A DNA stretch of 10,501 nucleotides from Hydrogenophaga sp. (GCA_021154985.1 JAJNQE010000072.1:1-10501), one strand, 5' to 3'. Numbered from the stretch's first letter, positions 1 to 6,913 are shown. A program made the numbers and translations. The notes: generated from the sequence alone by a model not told the origin.

Positions 1-144
1 CTTGATTTCGGTGCCGTTGCCGACAGCCAGAACCTGGTCAAACACGATCTCTTGGCCCACATCCGCAGCAATCTGTTCTACTTTAATTTTTTCGCCAGCA
101 GCAACACGATACTGTTTGCCACCGGTTTTTATGACCGCGTACAT
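1..144 (-). CDS. rplU: 50S ribosomal protein L21, 5' part (runs off the window)
   Basis: The first 48 codons of ribosomal protein L21, a 23S rRNA-binding protein of the large subunit. Reading leftwards from the ATG at 144-142, the product begins MYAVIKTGGKQYRVAAGEKI, the characteristic L21 N-terminus. The frame stays open to the window edge, so about half of the usual ~103-residue protein is missing only because the window ends. An AGAGG Shine-Dalgarno (complement of 150-154) sits 5 nt before the start. By family knowledge the next genes leftwards are normally rpmA (L27) and obgE, which cannot be seen here. Divergence from ispB matches the arrangement in many proteobacteria, including E. coli. 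Identity is secure. Confidence 0.97.
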   Translation of the reverse strand, partial: MYAVIKTGGKQYRVAAGEKIKVEQIAADVGQEIVFDQVLAVGNGTEIK

Positions 145-162
145 ATGAACCTCTTGTAAAAA

Positions 163-176
163 TTCCACGAGTGGAA
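163..176. repeat. Inverted repeat in the rplU leader
   Basis: TTCCAC and GTGGAA flank a GA centre, a perfect 6-bp inverted repeat. As RNA it would fold as a 5-bp stem with a 4-nt loop, inside the predicted rplU 5' leader and about 8 nt upstream of the Shine-Dalgarno. It could be a small leader hairpin or chance; no known ribosomal-protein leader class was recognised. Confidence 0.4.
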
Positions 177-207
177 GCCCGACGAACCCAATTCCGCCAA
201 GCCCGCG

Positions 208-236
208 AGTTTAGCATGCCCATCAGCTGTCGACAA
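208..236 (-). promoter_or_regulatory. Sigma-70 type promoter for rplU
   Basis: On the minus strand a -35 box TTGTCG (complement of 231-236) is separated by exactly 17 bp from a -10 box TAAACT (208-213). TG one base upstream of the -10 forms an extended -10 (TGCTAAACT). Transcription would start near 200, giving a leader of roughly 55 nt before the rplU ATG. The match to the housekeeping consensus, the spacing and the position fit a strong ribosomal-protein promoter. Inferred from sequence alone. Confidence 0.62.
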
Positions 237-300
237 GCGCTCCCCAGTCCACGCACCGCCCCAGCCCCCCTGACGCCCCGGTGGAGATTCGCGTCGTTTC

Positions 301-306
301 TATAAT
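301..306 (+). promoter_or_regulatory. Candidate -10 box for ispB
   Basis: A perfect TATAAT lies 48 bp before the proposed TTG start of ispB, in otherwise GC-rich DNA. No good -35 hexamer is visible 16-18 bp upstream, so this is either an activator-dependent or weak promoter, or a chance match. The expected start point (about 313) falls inside the 13-bp palindrome at 311-323. Confidence 0.35.
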
Positions 307-310
307 TCAG

Positions 311-323
311 GCCGCCAGGCGGC
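311..323. repeat. 13-bp palindrome at the predicted ispB transcription start
   Basis: GCCGCC and GGCGGC flank a central A, a perfect inverted repeat centred on base 317. It lies 5 bp downstream of the TATAAT box, where an operator or a 5'-end hairpin would act. Function is unknown and chance is possible in DNA this GC-rich. Confidence 0.35.
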
Positions 324-353
324 ATCCTCACCAACCTCCATCCGGCCCGAATC

Positions 354-1337
354 TTGACGACCCCCCCAATCAAACCTGGCAACCCGCTCGAACTGATCCA
401 GCCCGACATGGCCAGGGTTGACGAGGTGATCCACGAACGGCTGACCACCGAAGTGCCGCTGGTCAGGGAGGTGGCGCAATACATCATCTCGGCCGGGGGC
501 AAACGCCTGCGCCCTGCACTGCTGCTGATGCTCAGCGGCGCCATCGGGAGCCAGAGCCCCCACCGGCACACGCTGGCGGCTGTGGTGGAGTTCATTCATA
601 CAGCCACGCTGCTGCACGACGATGTGGTGGACGAGTCCACGCTGCGTCGGGGGCGCGAAACGGCCAACGAACGATTTGGCAACGCCGCCAGTGTGCTCGT
701 GGGCGATTTTCTCTATTCGCGCGCGTTCCAGATGATGGTGGATGTGAGCGACATGCGGGTCATGCAGGTCCTGTCCGATGCCACGAACGTGATCGCGGAG
801 GGCGAGGTGTTGCAGCTGATGAACATGCACGATGCCTCCATCGACGAAGCGGCGTACTTGCGGGTCATCCGCTCCAAGACCGCCAAACTCTTCGAAGCCA
901 GTGCGCATCTGGCCGCCATTCTGGCCAAAGCCGATGAGCCAACCGAGGCACTGTGCGCCAGCTACGGGCAGGCGCTGGGGACCGCCTTTCAAGTCATCGA
1001 CGACGTGCTTGACTACGAAGGCAGCGCCGAGGAGTTGGGCAAAAACCTGGGTGACGACTTGCGCGAAGGCAAAGTGACGCTCCCGATCATCTGCGCGCTG
1101 CGCACAGCATCTGATGGCCAGAAGCAACTGATCCGACAAGCCATCGAACAGGGCGATGTGGCCCATCTGGACGACATCCGCTCGATCATTCTCGACACCG
1201 GCGCCTTGAGGGAAGCTCGAGCCAGCGCCGACGCCCAGGCACAGCGCGCCATCGATGCCGCGAAGCAGCTCCCCAACAACGACTACAGCGCCGCCTTGCT
1301 ACAATTGGCGTCGGATTTGTTGGGGCGCCGGTCCTGA
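354..1337 (+). CDS. ispB: All-trans polyprenyl (octaprenyl) diphosphate synthase
   Basis: A trans-isoprenyl diphosphate synthase that extends farnesyl diphosphate with isopentenyl diphosphate to make the side chain of ubiquinone. The 327-residue product has the substrate-binding motif GGKRLRP (48-54), the first Asp-rich motif DDVVD (89-93) and the second DDVLD (216-220). The small Ala84, five residues before the first Asp motif, is typical of long-chain enzymes. The segment from EFIHTATLLHDDVVDES through VLVGDFLYSRAFQMM is nearly identical to E. coli IspB. The proposed start is TTG at 354. The only in-frame ATG (408) is residue 19 and would remove the stretch before DMARVDEV that family members retain. 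No clear Shine-Dalgarno precedes either start. Product chain length (C40 versus neighbours) is inferred from the family. Confidence 0.94.
   Translation: MTTPPIKPGNPLELIQPDMARVDEVIHERLTTEVPLVREVAQYIISAGGKRLRPALLLMLSGAIGSQSPHRHTLAAVVEFIHTATLLHDDVVDESTLRRGRETANERFGNAASVLVGDFLYSRAFQMMVDVSDMRVMQVLSDATNVIAEGEVLQLMNMHDASIDEAAYLRVIRSKTAKLFEASAHLAAILAKADEPTEALCASYGQALGTAFQVIDDVLDYEGSAEELGKNLGDDLREGKVTLPIICALRTASDGQKQLIRQAIEQGDVAHLDDIRSIILDTGALREARASADAQAQRAIDAAKQLPNNDYSAALLQLASDLLGRRS
1307..1315 (+). promoter_or_regulatory. Possible extended -10 for the tRNA-Pro gene
   Basis: TGCTACAAT, an extended -10 pattern, lies within the last codons of ispB. Transcription from it would start near 1322, about 64 nt before the mature tRNA. 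No convincing -35 is present. Against this reading, the candidate terminator at 1344-1367 would lie between the start point and the tRNA. Weak support. Confidence 0.22.
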
Positions 1338-1343
1338 TTTTCG

Positions 1344-1367
1344 AGGCGTTGACGGACCGCCTTTTTT
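1344..1367 (+). terminator. Candidate intrinsic terminator after ispB
   Basis: AGGCG (1344-1348) pairs with CGCCT (1358-1362) across a 9-nt loop, and a run of six T (1362-1367) completes the layout. It begins 7 bp after the ispB stop. The stem is short but the position and T-run fit rho-independent termination. A second, weaker hairpin (AAGCCC/GGGTTT, 1369-1383, with a run of five T at 1381-1385) follows directly before the tRNA. Confidence 0.48.
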
Positions 1368-1385
1368 CAAGCCCAACGGGTTTTT

Positions 1386-1462
1386 CGGGGTGTAGCTTAG
1401 CCAGGTAGAGCGCTACGTTCGGGACGTAGAGGCCGGAGGTTCGAATCCTCTCACCCCGACCA
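1386..1462 (+). tRNA. tRNA-Pro, anticodon CGG
   Basis: A complete 77-nt tRNA. The acceptor CGGGGTG (1386-1392) pairs perfectly with CACCCCG (1452-1458). Discriminator A1459 and an encoded CCA (1460-1462) follow. The anticodon stem CTACG/CGTAG encloses the loop TTCGGGA, giving anticodon CGG, which reads the proline codon CCG; G37 after the anticodon is typical of bacterial tRNA-Pro. The T arm carries GGTTCGAATCC. The gene is intact and same-strand with ispB and pilB. No duplicate of its 3' end, which would mark an integrated element, was seen downstream. Confidence 0.97.
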
Positions 1463-1634
1463 GTTCGAACCCATCTGTCAAGGCGGAAATGAACCCGATG
1501 AACGGGGCATTCCGAACGACCGGCGCGGACGCCGCAACCTTGATACAACGCCCGTCGGCGTGAATCCGCATATTCAGCACAACTTGCCTCCAAATTGGCG
1601 GCCAAGTCGTTGATTTACGATAGATTACGAGGCT
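1463..1634 (+). other. tRNA-Pro to pilB intergenic region
   Basis: 172 bp with no credible ORF in the + direction; minus-strand frames through it are low-complexity shadows. Three small inverted repeats are visible: CGGCG/CGCCG around a 4-nt loop (1521-1534), CGCC/GGCG (1549-1560) and TTGGC/GCCAA (1595-1605). The first could help end tRNA transcription but lacks a T-run. The A/T-richer stretch at about 1591-1628 is where a pilB promoter would be expected. TTGGCG (1595-1600) and TACGAT (1616-1621) are only 15 bp apart, so this is a poor sigma-70 match. No sigma-54 (TGGC-N8-TTGC type) site was found. Confidence 0.4.
1629..1632 (+). promoter_or_regulatory. Unusually close ribosome binding site of pilB
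   Basis: GAGG ends only 2 nt before the pilB ATG at 1635, closer than the usual 5-9 nt. An alternative AGGA at 1660-1663 stands 10 nt before the in-frame ATG at 1674 (residue 14). Neither spacing is ideal. The upstream ATG is preferred because family members in related bacteria carry a similar short N-terminal tail before ALPGLGRALV. Confidence 0.4.
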
Positions 1635-3368
1635 ATGGCGTCCGTCGAATCTGTCACTCAGGAATCTCCCTCCATGGCCCTGCCCGGCTTGGGCCGTGCA
1701 TTGGTGTCGGCTGGAAAGCTCGGGCAAAAAGCGGCGGAGGATCTGTACCGCAAAGCGCAAAGTGGCCGCTCAAGCTTCATCGCGGAATTGACGGGTTCGG
1801 GCGCTGTCTCTGCGGCGGACCTAGCCCACACCATGTCGGCTGCATTTTCGGCCCCACTGCTGGACCTGGACGCCATCGACGTGCAGCGCCTGCCCTCTGG
1901 CTTGCTGGACGCGAAGATCTGCGCCGACTACCGCATCGTTGTTCTCAGCAAGCGCAACAACCGCCTGATGGTGGCAACGGCCGACCCAGCCGACCAGCAA
2001 GCAGCCGAGAAGATCAAGTTCGCCACACAGATGGGTGTGGACTGGGTGATCGCCGAATACGACAAGCTCAGCAAGTTGGTGGAAGCCCAAACCACCAGCG
2101 TTGCCGAGACGATGGACAACATCATCGGTGGCGAGTTCGAGTTCGATGAAGCGTCCACCGAGGCGGTGGTCACGGATGCGAACGACAAGGCCTCCGAAGT
2201 CGATGACGCGCCGGTGGTCAAGTTTCTGCACAAGATGCTGATCGACGCGTTCAACATGCGCGCCTCCGATCTGCACTTCGAGCCCTACGAGCACACCTAC
2301 CGCGTGCGCTTCCGTGTGGATGGGGAGCTGCGCGAAATCGCATCGCCACCCATCGCCATCAAGGACAAGCTGGCCTCGCGCATCAAGGTGATTTCCCGCA
2401 TGGACATCTCCGAGAAGCGGGTGCCGCAAGACGGTCGGATGAAGCTCAAGATCGGTCCGGACCGCGTGATCGATTTCCGGGTCAGCACCCTGCCCACGCT
2501 CTTCGGCGAAAAGATCGTGATCCGTATCCTGGACCCGAGCAGTGCCAAGGTGGGTATCGACGCGCTGGGCTACGAACCGGAAGAAAAAGAACGGTTGATG
2601 GAGGCCATCGGGCGCCCCTACGGCATGGTGCTGGTGACAGGGCCAACCGGTTCGGGCAAAACCGTGTCGCTCTACACCTGCTTGAACATCCTGAACAAGC
2701 CCGGCATCAACATTTCCACCGCTGAAGACCCCTCGGAGATCAACCTGCCAGGGGTGAACCAGGTCAACGTGAACGAAAAGGCCGGCTTGACGTTCGCGGC
2801 CGCCCTCAAAGCGTTCCTGCGTCAAGATCCTGATGTGATCATGGTCGGCGAGATTCGTGACCTGGAAACTGCGGACATCTCCATCAAGGCAGCGCAAACC
2901 GGCCACATGGTGCTGTCAACGCTGCACACCAACGATGCGCCCACCACGTTGACCCGAATGATGAACATGGGCATCCCCACGTTCAATATTGCGTCCAGCG
3001 TCATCCTGATCACAGCGCAACGCCTGGCCCGCCGCCTGTGTGGCGTGTGCAAAGCCACGCTGGATGTGCCGCGCAAGGCCCTGATTGACGCGGGATTCAA
3101 AGCCGACGACCTCGATGGCACCTGGACTCCCTACCGCCCGGTGGGCTGCTCGGCTTGCAACAACGGCTACAAGGGCCGGGTCGGCATCTACCAGGTGATG
3201 CCGATCTCCGAAGAAATCCAACGCATCATCCTGCGCGGCGGCAGCGCGCTGGACATCGCCCAACAGGCCAGCAAGGAAGGCGTTCGCACACTGCGCGAAT
3301 CCGGACTGCTCAAAGTGAAACTGGGCCTGACTTCACTGGAAGAAGTGCTCAGCGTCACGAACGAATGA
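1635..3368 (+). CDS. pilB: Type IV pilus assembly ATPase PilB
   Basis: Hexameric cytoplasmic ATPase (GspE/PulE family) that powers pilin polymerisation. The 577-residue product has an N-terminal MshEN-like region (about 50-160) and an acidic linker (about 166-190). The C-terminal motor contains Walker A GPTGSGKT (336-343), the Asp box around AEDPSEI (363-369), Walker B DPDVIMVGEIRD (398-409) and the His box TGHMVLSTLHTNDA (422-435). Zinc-binding pairs CGVC (469-472) and CSAC (505-508) distinguish extension ATPases such as PilB and GspE from PilT. Length is normal for PilB. It is the first gene of a run with pilC 32 bp downstream and pilD after that, which favours PilB over GspE. The Asp box has Ser where many homologues have Val (EDPVEI); this may be a family variant. 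Start chosen at 1635 despite the cramped ribosome binding site. Confidence 0.97.
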   Translation: MASVESVTQESPSMALPGLGRALVSAGKLGQKAAEDLYRKAQSGRSSFIAELTGSGAVSAADLAHTMSAAFSAPLLDLDAIDVQRLPSGLLDAKICADYRIVVLSKRNNRLMVATADPADQQAAEKIKFATQMGVDWVIAEYDKLSKLVEAQTTSVAETMDNIIGGEFEFDEASTEAVVTDANDKASEVDDAPVVKFLHKMLIDAFNMRASDLHFEPYEHTYRVRFRVDGELREIASPPIAIKDKLASRIKVISRMDISEKRVPQDGRMKLKIGPDRVIDFRVSTLPTLFGEKIVIRILDPSSAKVGIDALGYEPEEKERLMEAIGRPYGMVLVTGPTGSGKTVSLYTCLNILNKPGINISTAEDPSEINLPGVNQVNVNEKAGLTFAAALKAFLRQDPDVIMVGEIRDLETADISIKAAQTGHMVLSTLHTNDAPTTLTRMMNMGIPTFNIASSVILITAQRLARRLCGVCKATLDVPRKALIDAGFKADDLDGTWTPYRPVGCSACNNGYKGRVGIYQVMPISEEIQRIILRGGSALDIAQQASKEGVRTLRESGLLKVKLGLTSLEEVLSVTNE

Positions 3369-3390
3369 CGCTGCGCCAGTCACACGCCTG

Positions 3391-3397
3391 AGAGGAA
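3391..3397 (+). promoter_or_regulatory. Strong ribosome binding site of pilC
   Basis: AGAGGAA lies 3 nt before the ATG at 3401, with the AGAGG core 5 nt away, in the 32-bp gap after the pilB stop. It confirms the pilC start and indicates independent initiation rather than coupling to pilB. Confidence 0.7.
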
Positions 3398-3400
3398 CCC

Positions 3401-4618
3401 ATGGCAACCGCTGCAACCAAGAGCATCAAAGACGTCGTTTTCGAGTGGGAAGGCAAGGACCGCAACGGCAAGACGGTGCGTGGCGAGACCCGCGCTGTGG
3501 GAGAGAACCAGGTGCTGGCCGCATTGCGTCGCCAGGGCATCATCCCGAGCAAGGTGAAGAAGCGCCGCATGAGCTCGGGCAAGCGCATCAAGCCCAAGGA
3601 CATTGCCATCTTCACGCGCCAGCTGGCGACCATGATGAAGGCGGGCGTTCCCTTGCTGCAAGCCTTCGACATCGTGGGCCGAGGAAACCCCAACCCCAGT
3701 GTGACCAAGCTGCTCAACGACATTCGGACCGATGTTGAAACGGGCACCTCGCTGAGCGCGGCTTTCCGCAAAAACCCGCTGTACTTCGACAGCCTGTACT
3801 GCAACCTGGTGGAGGCGGGTGAGGCCGCCGGTATTCTGGAAGAGCTCCTGGACCGCCTGGCGGTCTACATGGAGAAGACTGAAGCACTCAAGTCGAAGAT
3901 CAAGTCGGCTTTGATGTACCCGATCGCGGTGGTGATCGTGGCCTTCGTGGTGGTCGCGGTGATCATGATCTTCGTGATTCCTTCGTTCAAGGAAGTTTTC
4001 AGCTCGTTCGGTGCAGACCTCCCGGCGCCCACGCTGTTCGTGATCGCGATGAGCGAGTTTTTCACCGTGTACTGGTGGTTGATCTTTGGTGGCCTGGGTG
4101 GCGGCTTCTACTTTTTCATGCAGGCTTGGCGCCGCAATGAGAAAGTCCAGCGTTTCATGGACCGCGTCTTGCTCAAGTTGCCCATCTTCGGTGTGCTCAT
4201 TGAGAAGTCGGTCATTGCCCGATGGACGCGCACACTCTCCACCATGTTTGCAGCTGGCGTTCCGCTGGTGGAAGCGCTTGACTCGGTGGGTGGTGCAGCA
4301 GGCAACTCGGTCTACGCCATTGCCACCGAGCGCATCCAGCAGGAGGTGTCCACCGGCACCAGCCTGACCAACGCGATGACCAATGCCAACATTTTCCCGT
4401 CCATGGTGCTGCAGATGTGCGCCATCGGTGAAGAGTCGGGCTCGATCGACCACATGCTCGGCAAAGCCGCCGACTTCTATGAGGCAGAGGTGGACGACAT
4501 GGTAGCTGGCATTTCCAGCCTGATGGAGCCCATCATCATCGTGGTGCTGGGTACCGTCATCGGCGGCATCGTGGTGTCGATGTACCTGCCCATCTTCAAG
4601 TTGGGTCAGGTGGTTTGA
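3401..4618 (+). CDS. pilC: Type IV pilus inner-membrane platform protein PilC
   Basis: Polytopic membrane protein (GspF/PilC family) that couples PilB motion to pilin insertion. The 405-residue product has a basic cytoplasmic N-terminus (about 1-68) and two tandem T2SSF domains (about 69-192 and 272-394). The repeats are visible as matching blocks: TRQLATMMKAGVPLLQAFD (72-90) versus TRTLSTMFAAGVPLVEALD (276-294), and DVETGTSLSAAF versus EVSTGTSLTNAM. Hydrophobic segments at about 171-194, 212-240 and 376-397 give the usual three-span topology. Its stop TGA shares its last base with the pilD ATG (TGATG), so translation is probably coupled. Length and motifs are normal for PilC. Confidence 0.97.
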   Translation: MATAATKSIKDVVFEWEGKDRNGKTVRGETRAVGENQVLAALRRQGIIPSKVKKRRMSSGKRIKPKDIAIFTRQLATMMKAGVPLLQAFDIVGRGNPNPSVTKLLNDIRTDVETGTSLSAAFRKNPLYFDSLYCNLVEAGEAAGILEELLDRLAVYMEKTEALKSKIKSALMYPIAVVIVAFVVVAVIMIFVIPSFKEVFSSFGADLPAPTLFVIAMSEFFTVYWWLIFGGLGGGFYFFMQAWRRNEKVQRFMDRVLLKLPIFGVLIEKSVIARWTRTLSTMFAAGVPLVEALDSVGGAAGNSVYAIATERIQQEVSTGTSLTNAMTNANIFPSMVLQMCAIGEESGSIDHMLGKAADFYEAEVDDMVAGISSLMEPIIIVVLGTVIGGIVVSMYLPIFKLGQVV

Positions 4619-5481
4619 TGCTCGGAGCGGGTGCGCCGGAAGCGGCGCTGCTGGGCATCCTGGGTTTGCTGGTCGGCAGTTTTCTCAATGTGGTGATCCA
4701 CCGCCTGCCCAAGATGATGGAGTTGCATTGGGCGGCCGAGTGCGCAGAACTCCACCCCGACAACGCGGCACTTGCTGACCCGGCGACTCCCGCAGCCGAG
4801 CGGTTCAACCTCATGGTGCCGCGCTCACGCTGCCCGCACTGTGGTCACCAGATTCGCTGGTTCGAGAACATTCCCGTCTTCAGCTACCTCGCTTTGCGCG
4901 GCAAGTGCAGCCAGTGCGCCGCACCCATCAGCGCGCGCTACCCGGCGGTTGAGCTGACTTGTGCGGCGCTGTTTGCATGGTGCGGTTGGCACTGGGGTGG
5001 CAGCTGGGAGGCGCTCGCCTGGTGTGGATTCTCTGCTGCGGTGCTGGCTTTGGCCTGCATTGACTGGGACACCACCTTGCTGCCGGACGACATCACGCTG
5101 CCCCTGGTGTGGGCTGGCCTGTGCTCGGCGGGCCTCAAGCTCACCGATACTGCTCTGCCCGATGCGGTGTGGGGCGCGGTGGGTGGCTACCTGTCGCTGT
5201 GGCTGGTGTACTGGGCCTTCAAACTCATCACGGGCAAGGAAGGCATGGGCTATGGCGACTTCAAGCTCTTCGCTGCCTTCGGCGCCTGGTTCGGCTGGCA
5301 GGCACTCGTGCCCATCATCCTCATGGCGTCGGTCATCGGTGCGGTGATCGGCATCGGCATCAAATTCAGAGGTGAGCTGCGCGAGGGCGGCTACGTGCCT
5401 TTTGGCCCCTTCCTTGCGCTCGCGGGGCTCACCGCCATGATCTTCGGACCGTCGGCCATTCTGGCCGTCATCGGTTTGTGA
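4618..5481 (+). CDS. pilD: Prepilin peptidase / N-methyltransferase PilD
   Basis: Inner-membrane aspartic protease (GspO/PilD, family A24) that cleaves type IV prepilin leader peptides and methylates the new N-terminus. The 287-residue product starts with a hydrophobic helix containing LVGSFLNVVIHRLP, the family signature. A cytoplasmic domain carries the zinc tetracysteine (Cys72, 75, 97, 100; CPHC and CSQC). Catalytic aspartates are Asp149 (IDWDTTLLPDD) and Asp214 (GYGDFK). About seven further hydrophobic segments follow. The ATG at 4618 overlaps the pilC stop by 1 bp; a TTG directly before it (4615) is a less likely start. The 3' end overlaps coaE by 4 bp. In related bacteria PilD can also serve type II secretion pseudopilins, but no such genes are in this window. 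Confidence 0.97.
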   Translation: MLGAGAPEAALLGILGLLVGSFLNVVIHRLPKMMELHWAAECAELHPDNAALADPATPAAERFNLMVPRSRCPHCGHQIRWFENIPVFSYLALRGKCSQCAAPISARYPAVELTCAALFAWCGWHWGGSWEALAWCGFSAAVLALACIDWDTTLLPDDITLPLVWAGLCSAGLKLTDTALPDAVWGAVGGYLSLWLVYWAFKLITGKEGMGYGDFKLFAAFGAWFGWQALVPIILMASVIGAVIGIGIKFRGELREGGYVPFGPFLALAGLTAMIFGPSAILAVIGL

Positions 5482-6095
5482 ACACGGCAGCGCCTGCGCG
5501 ACAACGCCTCAAGCTGGGGCTCACCGGTGGTATCGGCAGTGGCAAGAGCACCGTGGCAAAAATGCTCAAGGCCCTGGGTGCCGACGTGATCGACGCTGAC
5601 GCGGTGTCTCGTGCCACCACGGCCAGCGGCGGCGCTGCCATTGCGGTCATCGCACAGACATTCGGCCGGGCATTCATCGGCGCCGACGGTGCGCTCGACC
5701 GGGCACGCATGCGTGCCTTGGTGTTTTCGCAGCCCGACCAACGCAAGGTGCTGGAAAACATCGTGCACCCCTTGGTGGGCCAGGAGATCCAGCGGCTCGC
5801 CGTGCAAGCCACCTCCAGCGTCCTTGTCTTCGACGTGCCGCTGCTGGTGGAGTCGCCGCACTGGCGCAGACAACTGGACTGGGTGCTGGTGGTCGATTGT
5901 TTGCCGATCACGCAAGTTCGCCGGGTCACGCAGCGCAACGGATGGGATCTCGCCACGATTGAGGCCGCCATGCAGAACCAGTGTTCGCGAGAACAGCGAT
6001 TGGCAGCGGCCGACGTTGTGCTGTTCAACGATGGCGACCGCCTGGACAACCTGCAACATCTCGTCGGGGCGCTGGCAAAACGGTTCGGGCTATGA
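5478..6095 (+). CDS. coaE: Dephospho-CoA kinase
   Basis: Cytosolic kinase that phosphorylates the 3'-hydroxyl of the ribose in dephospho-CoA with ATP, the last step of coenzyme A synthesis. The 205-residue product has the P-loop LTGGIGSGKST (15-25), followed by the CoaE-typical DADAVSR (39-45), an NIVHPLV segment (94-100), and FDVPLLVES (118-126). The start is GTG at 5478, which overlaps the pilD stop by 4 bp (GTGA); this implies translational coupling. Its length is normal for CoaE (about 200 residues). A pilD-coaE-zapD-yacG order is widespread in beta- and gammaproteobacteria, so the link with pilus genes is ancestral rather than a recent insertion. Confidence 0.96.
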   Translation: MNTAAPARQRLKLGLTGGIGSGKSTVAKMLKALGADVIDADAVSRATTASGGAAIAVIAQTFGRAFIGADGALDRARMRALVFSQPDQRKVLENIVHPLVGQEIQRLAVQATSSVLVFDVPLLVESPHWRRQLDWVLVVDCLPITQVRRVTQRNGWDLATIEAAMQNQCSREQRLAAADVVLFNDGDRLDNLQHLVGALAKRFGL

Positions 6096-6137
6096 TGAAT
6101 GCCCACCCGCTGCCCCGCCCTGCGCACCCACGCTGCT

Positions 6138-6893
6138 GTGATCCTGTACGAATACCCTTTCAACGAACGCATCCGCACCTACCTGCGACTTGAACAACTG
6201 TTCCGGCGCATGGTTGAACTGGTTCCGCGCCAACATCCGCTGGATCACCACTTTGCGATCCAGACCATCTTCGAAATCATCGAAGTGGCCTCCCGGGCGG
6301 ACATGAAATCCGACGTTCTCAAGGATCTCGAACGCCACAAGCAGCAGCTCATTTCCTACCGCGGCAATCCAATGATCTCGGAGCAGGCGCTCAATGAGGC
6401 CATTGGCCAATTGGAAGACTGCTTTGCACAACTCAGCGGCCTGGTGGGCAAGACCGGCCAATCACTGACGGAAAACGACTGGCTGATGAGCATTCGCAGC
6501 CGCATCGGCATTCCGGCGGGCACCTGCGAATTTGACCTGCCGGCCTACTACAAGTGGCAGCACCACAGCGCCGCAGAACGCCAGGCGGACCTGCAACGTT
6601 GGTCAGTGCCGTTGGCGCCGCTGGCCGAGTCCATCGTGGTCTTGCTCAAGATGCTGCGGGACTCTGGCTCGCCACAAAAGGTGGTGGCGCCAGGTGGGCA
6701 GTTTCAGCAGACCTTGCCCCAAGGCCGCACCTTCCAGCTGTTGCGCCTGCGCATGGACCCGAGCACGGGCCTGATTCCCGAGATCAGTGGCAACCGCTTG
6801 ATGCTGTCGGTGCGCATGATGCGCCAGGGCGACGACGAACGTCTGCACTCGGTGCAAGACGACACCGCTTTTGAGTTGACGCTCTGCGCCTGA
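6138..6893 (+). CDS. zapD: Cell division protein ZapD (FtsZ cross-linker)
   Basis: ZapD (formerly YacF, DUF1342) binds the FtsZ C-terminal tail and bundles protofilaments in the Z-ring at midcell. From the proposed GTG start the 251-residue product begins MILYEYPFNERIRTYLRLEQ, matching the conserved ZapD N-terminus (compare LFEHPLNEKMRTWLR in E. coli). It has a helical N-terminal half with charged heptad-like stretches, and a beta-rich C-terminal part containing GRTFQLLRLRMDP. An in-frame ATG at 6099, only 3 bp after the coaE stop, would add 13 residues (MPTRCPALRTHAA) that do not resemble the family, so GTG 6138 is preferred. Neither start has a clear Shine-Dalgarno. The gene lies between coaE and yacG as in E. 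coli. Confidence 0.93.
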   Translation: MILYEYPFNERIRTYLRLEQLFRRMVELVPRQHPLDHHFAIQTIFEIIEVASRADMKSDVLKDLERHKQQLISYRGNPMISEQALNEAIGQLEDCFAQLSGLVGKTGQSLTENDWLMSIRSRIGIPAGTCEFDLPAYYKWQHHSAAERQADLQRWSVPLAPLAESIVVLLKMLRDSGSPQKVVAPGGQFQQTLPQGRTFQLLRLRMDPSTGLIPEISGNRLMLSVRMMRQGDDERLHSVQDDTAFELTLCA

Positions 6894-6913
6894 ACGGCCC
6901 GGCCGCATTGCTC

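Noticed and set aside
300..1166. 288-codon open frame on the - strand opposite ispB
   Set aside because: Antisense shadow of ispB, rich in His, Gly and Gln, with no domain; ispB is unmistakable on the other strand.
1439..1470. GTTCGAA occurring in the tRNA T arm and again just after the CCA end, considered as a possible attachment-site duplication
   Set aside because: Only 7 bp shared and no integrase or foreign gene follows; chance is the simpler explanation.
1595..2149. 184-codon + frame overlapping the start of pilB, considered as a possible small pilin-like or regulatory gene
   Set aside because: Out of frame with pilB, Arg/Gly/Pro-rich, with no hydrophobic N-terminal helix or prepilin cleavage motif.
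1821..2906. 361-codon open frame on the - strand inside pilB
   Set aside because: A shadow of the pilB codon bias; composition (His, Val, Gly, Gln rich) and lack of domains argue against a gene.
3380..4453. 357-codon open frame on the - strand inside pilC
   Set aside because: Antisense shadow of pilC with His/Arg-rich low-complexity stretches and no family resemblance.
4818..4920. Possible zinc-finger regulator domain from CPHC/CSQC
   Set aside because: These cysteines are the standard tetracysteine motif of the PilD cytoplasmic domain.
6099..6137. Upstream ATG start for zapD adding 13 residues
   Set aside because: The added residues (MPTRCPALRTHAA) do not match the family N-terminus, which begins at the ILYEYPFNERIRTYLR segment. 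Kept as an alternative in the zapD entry.
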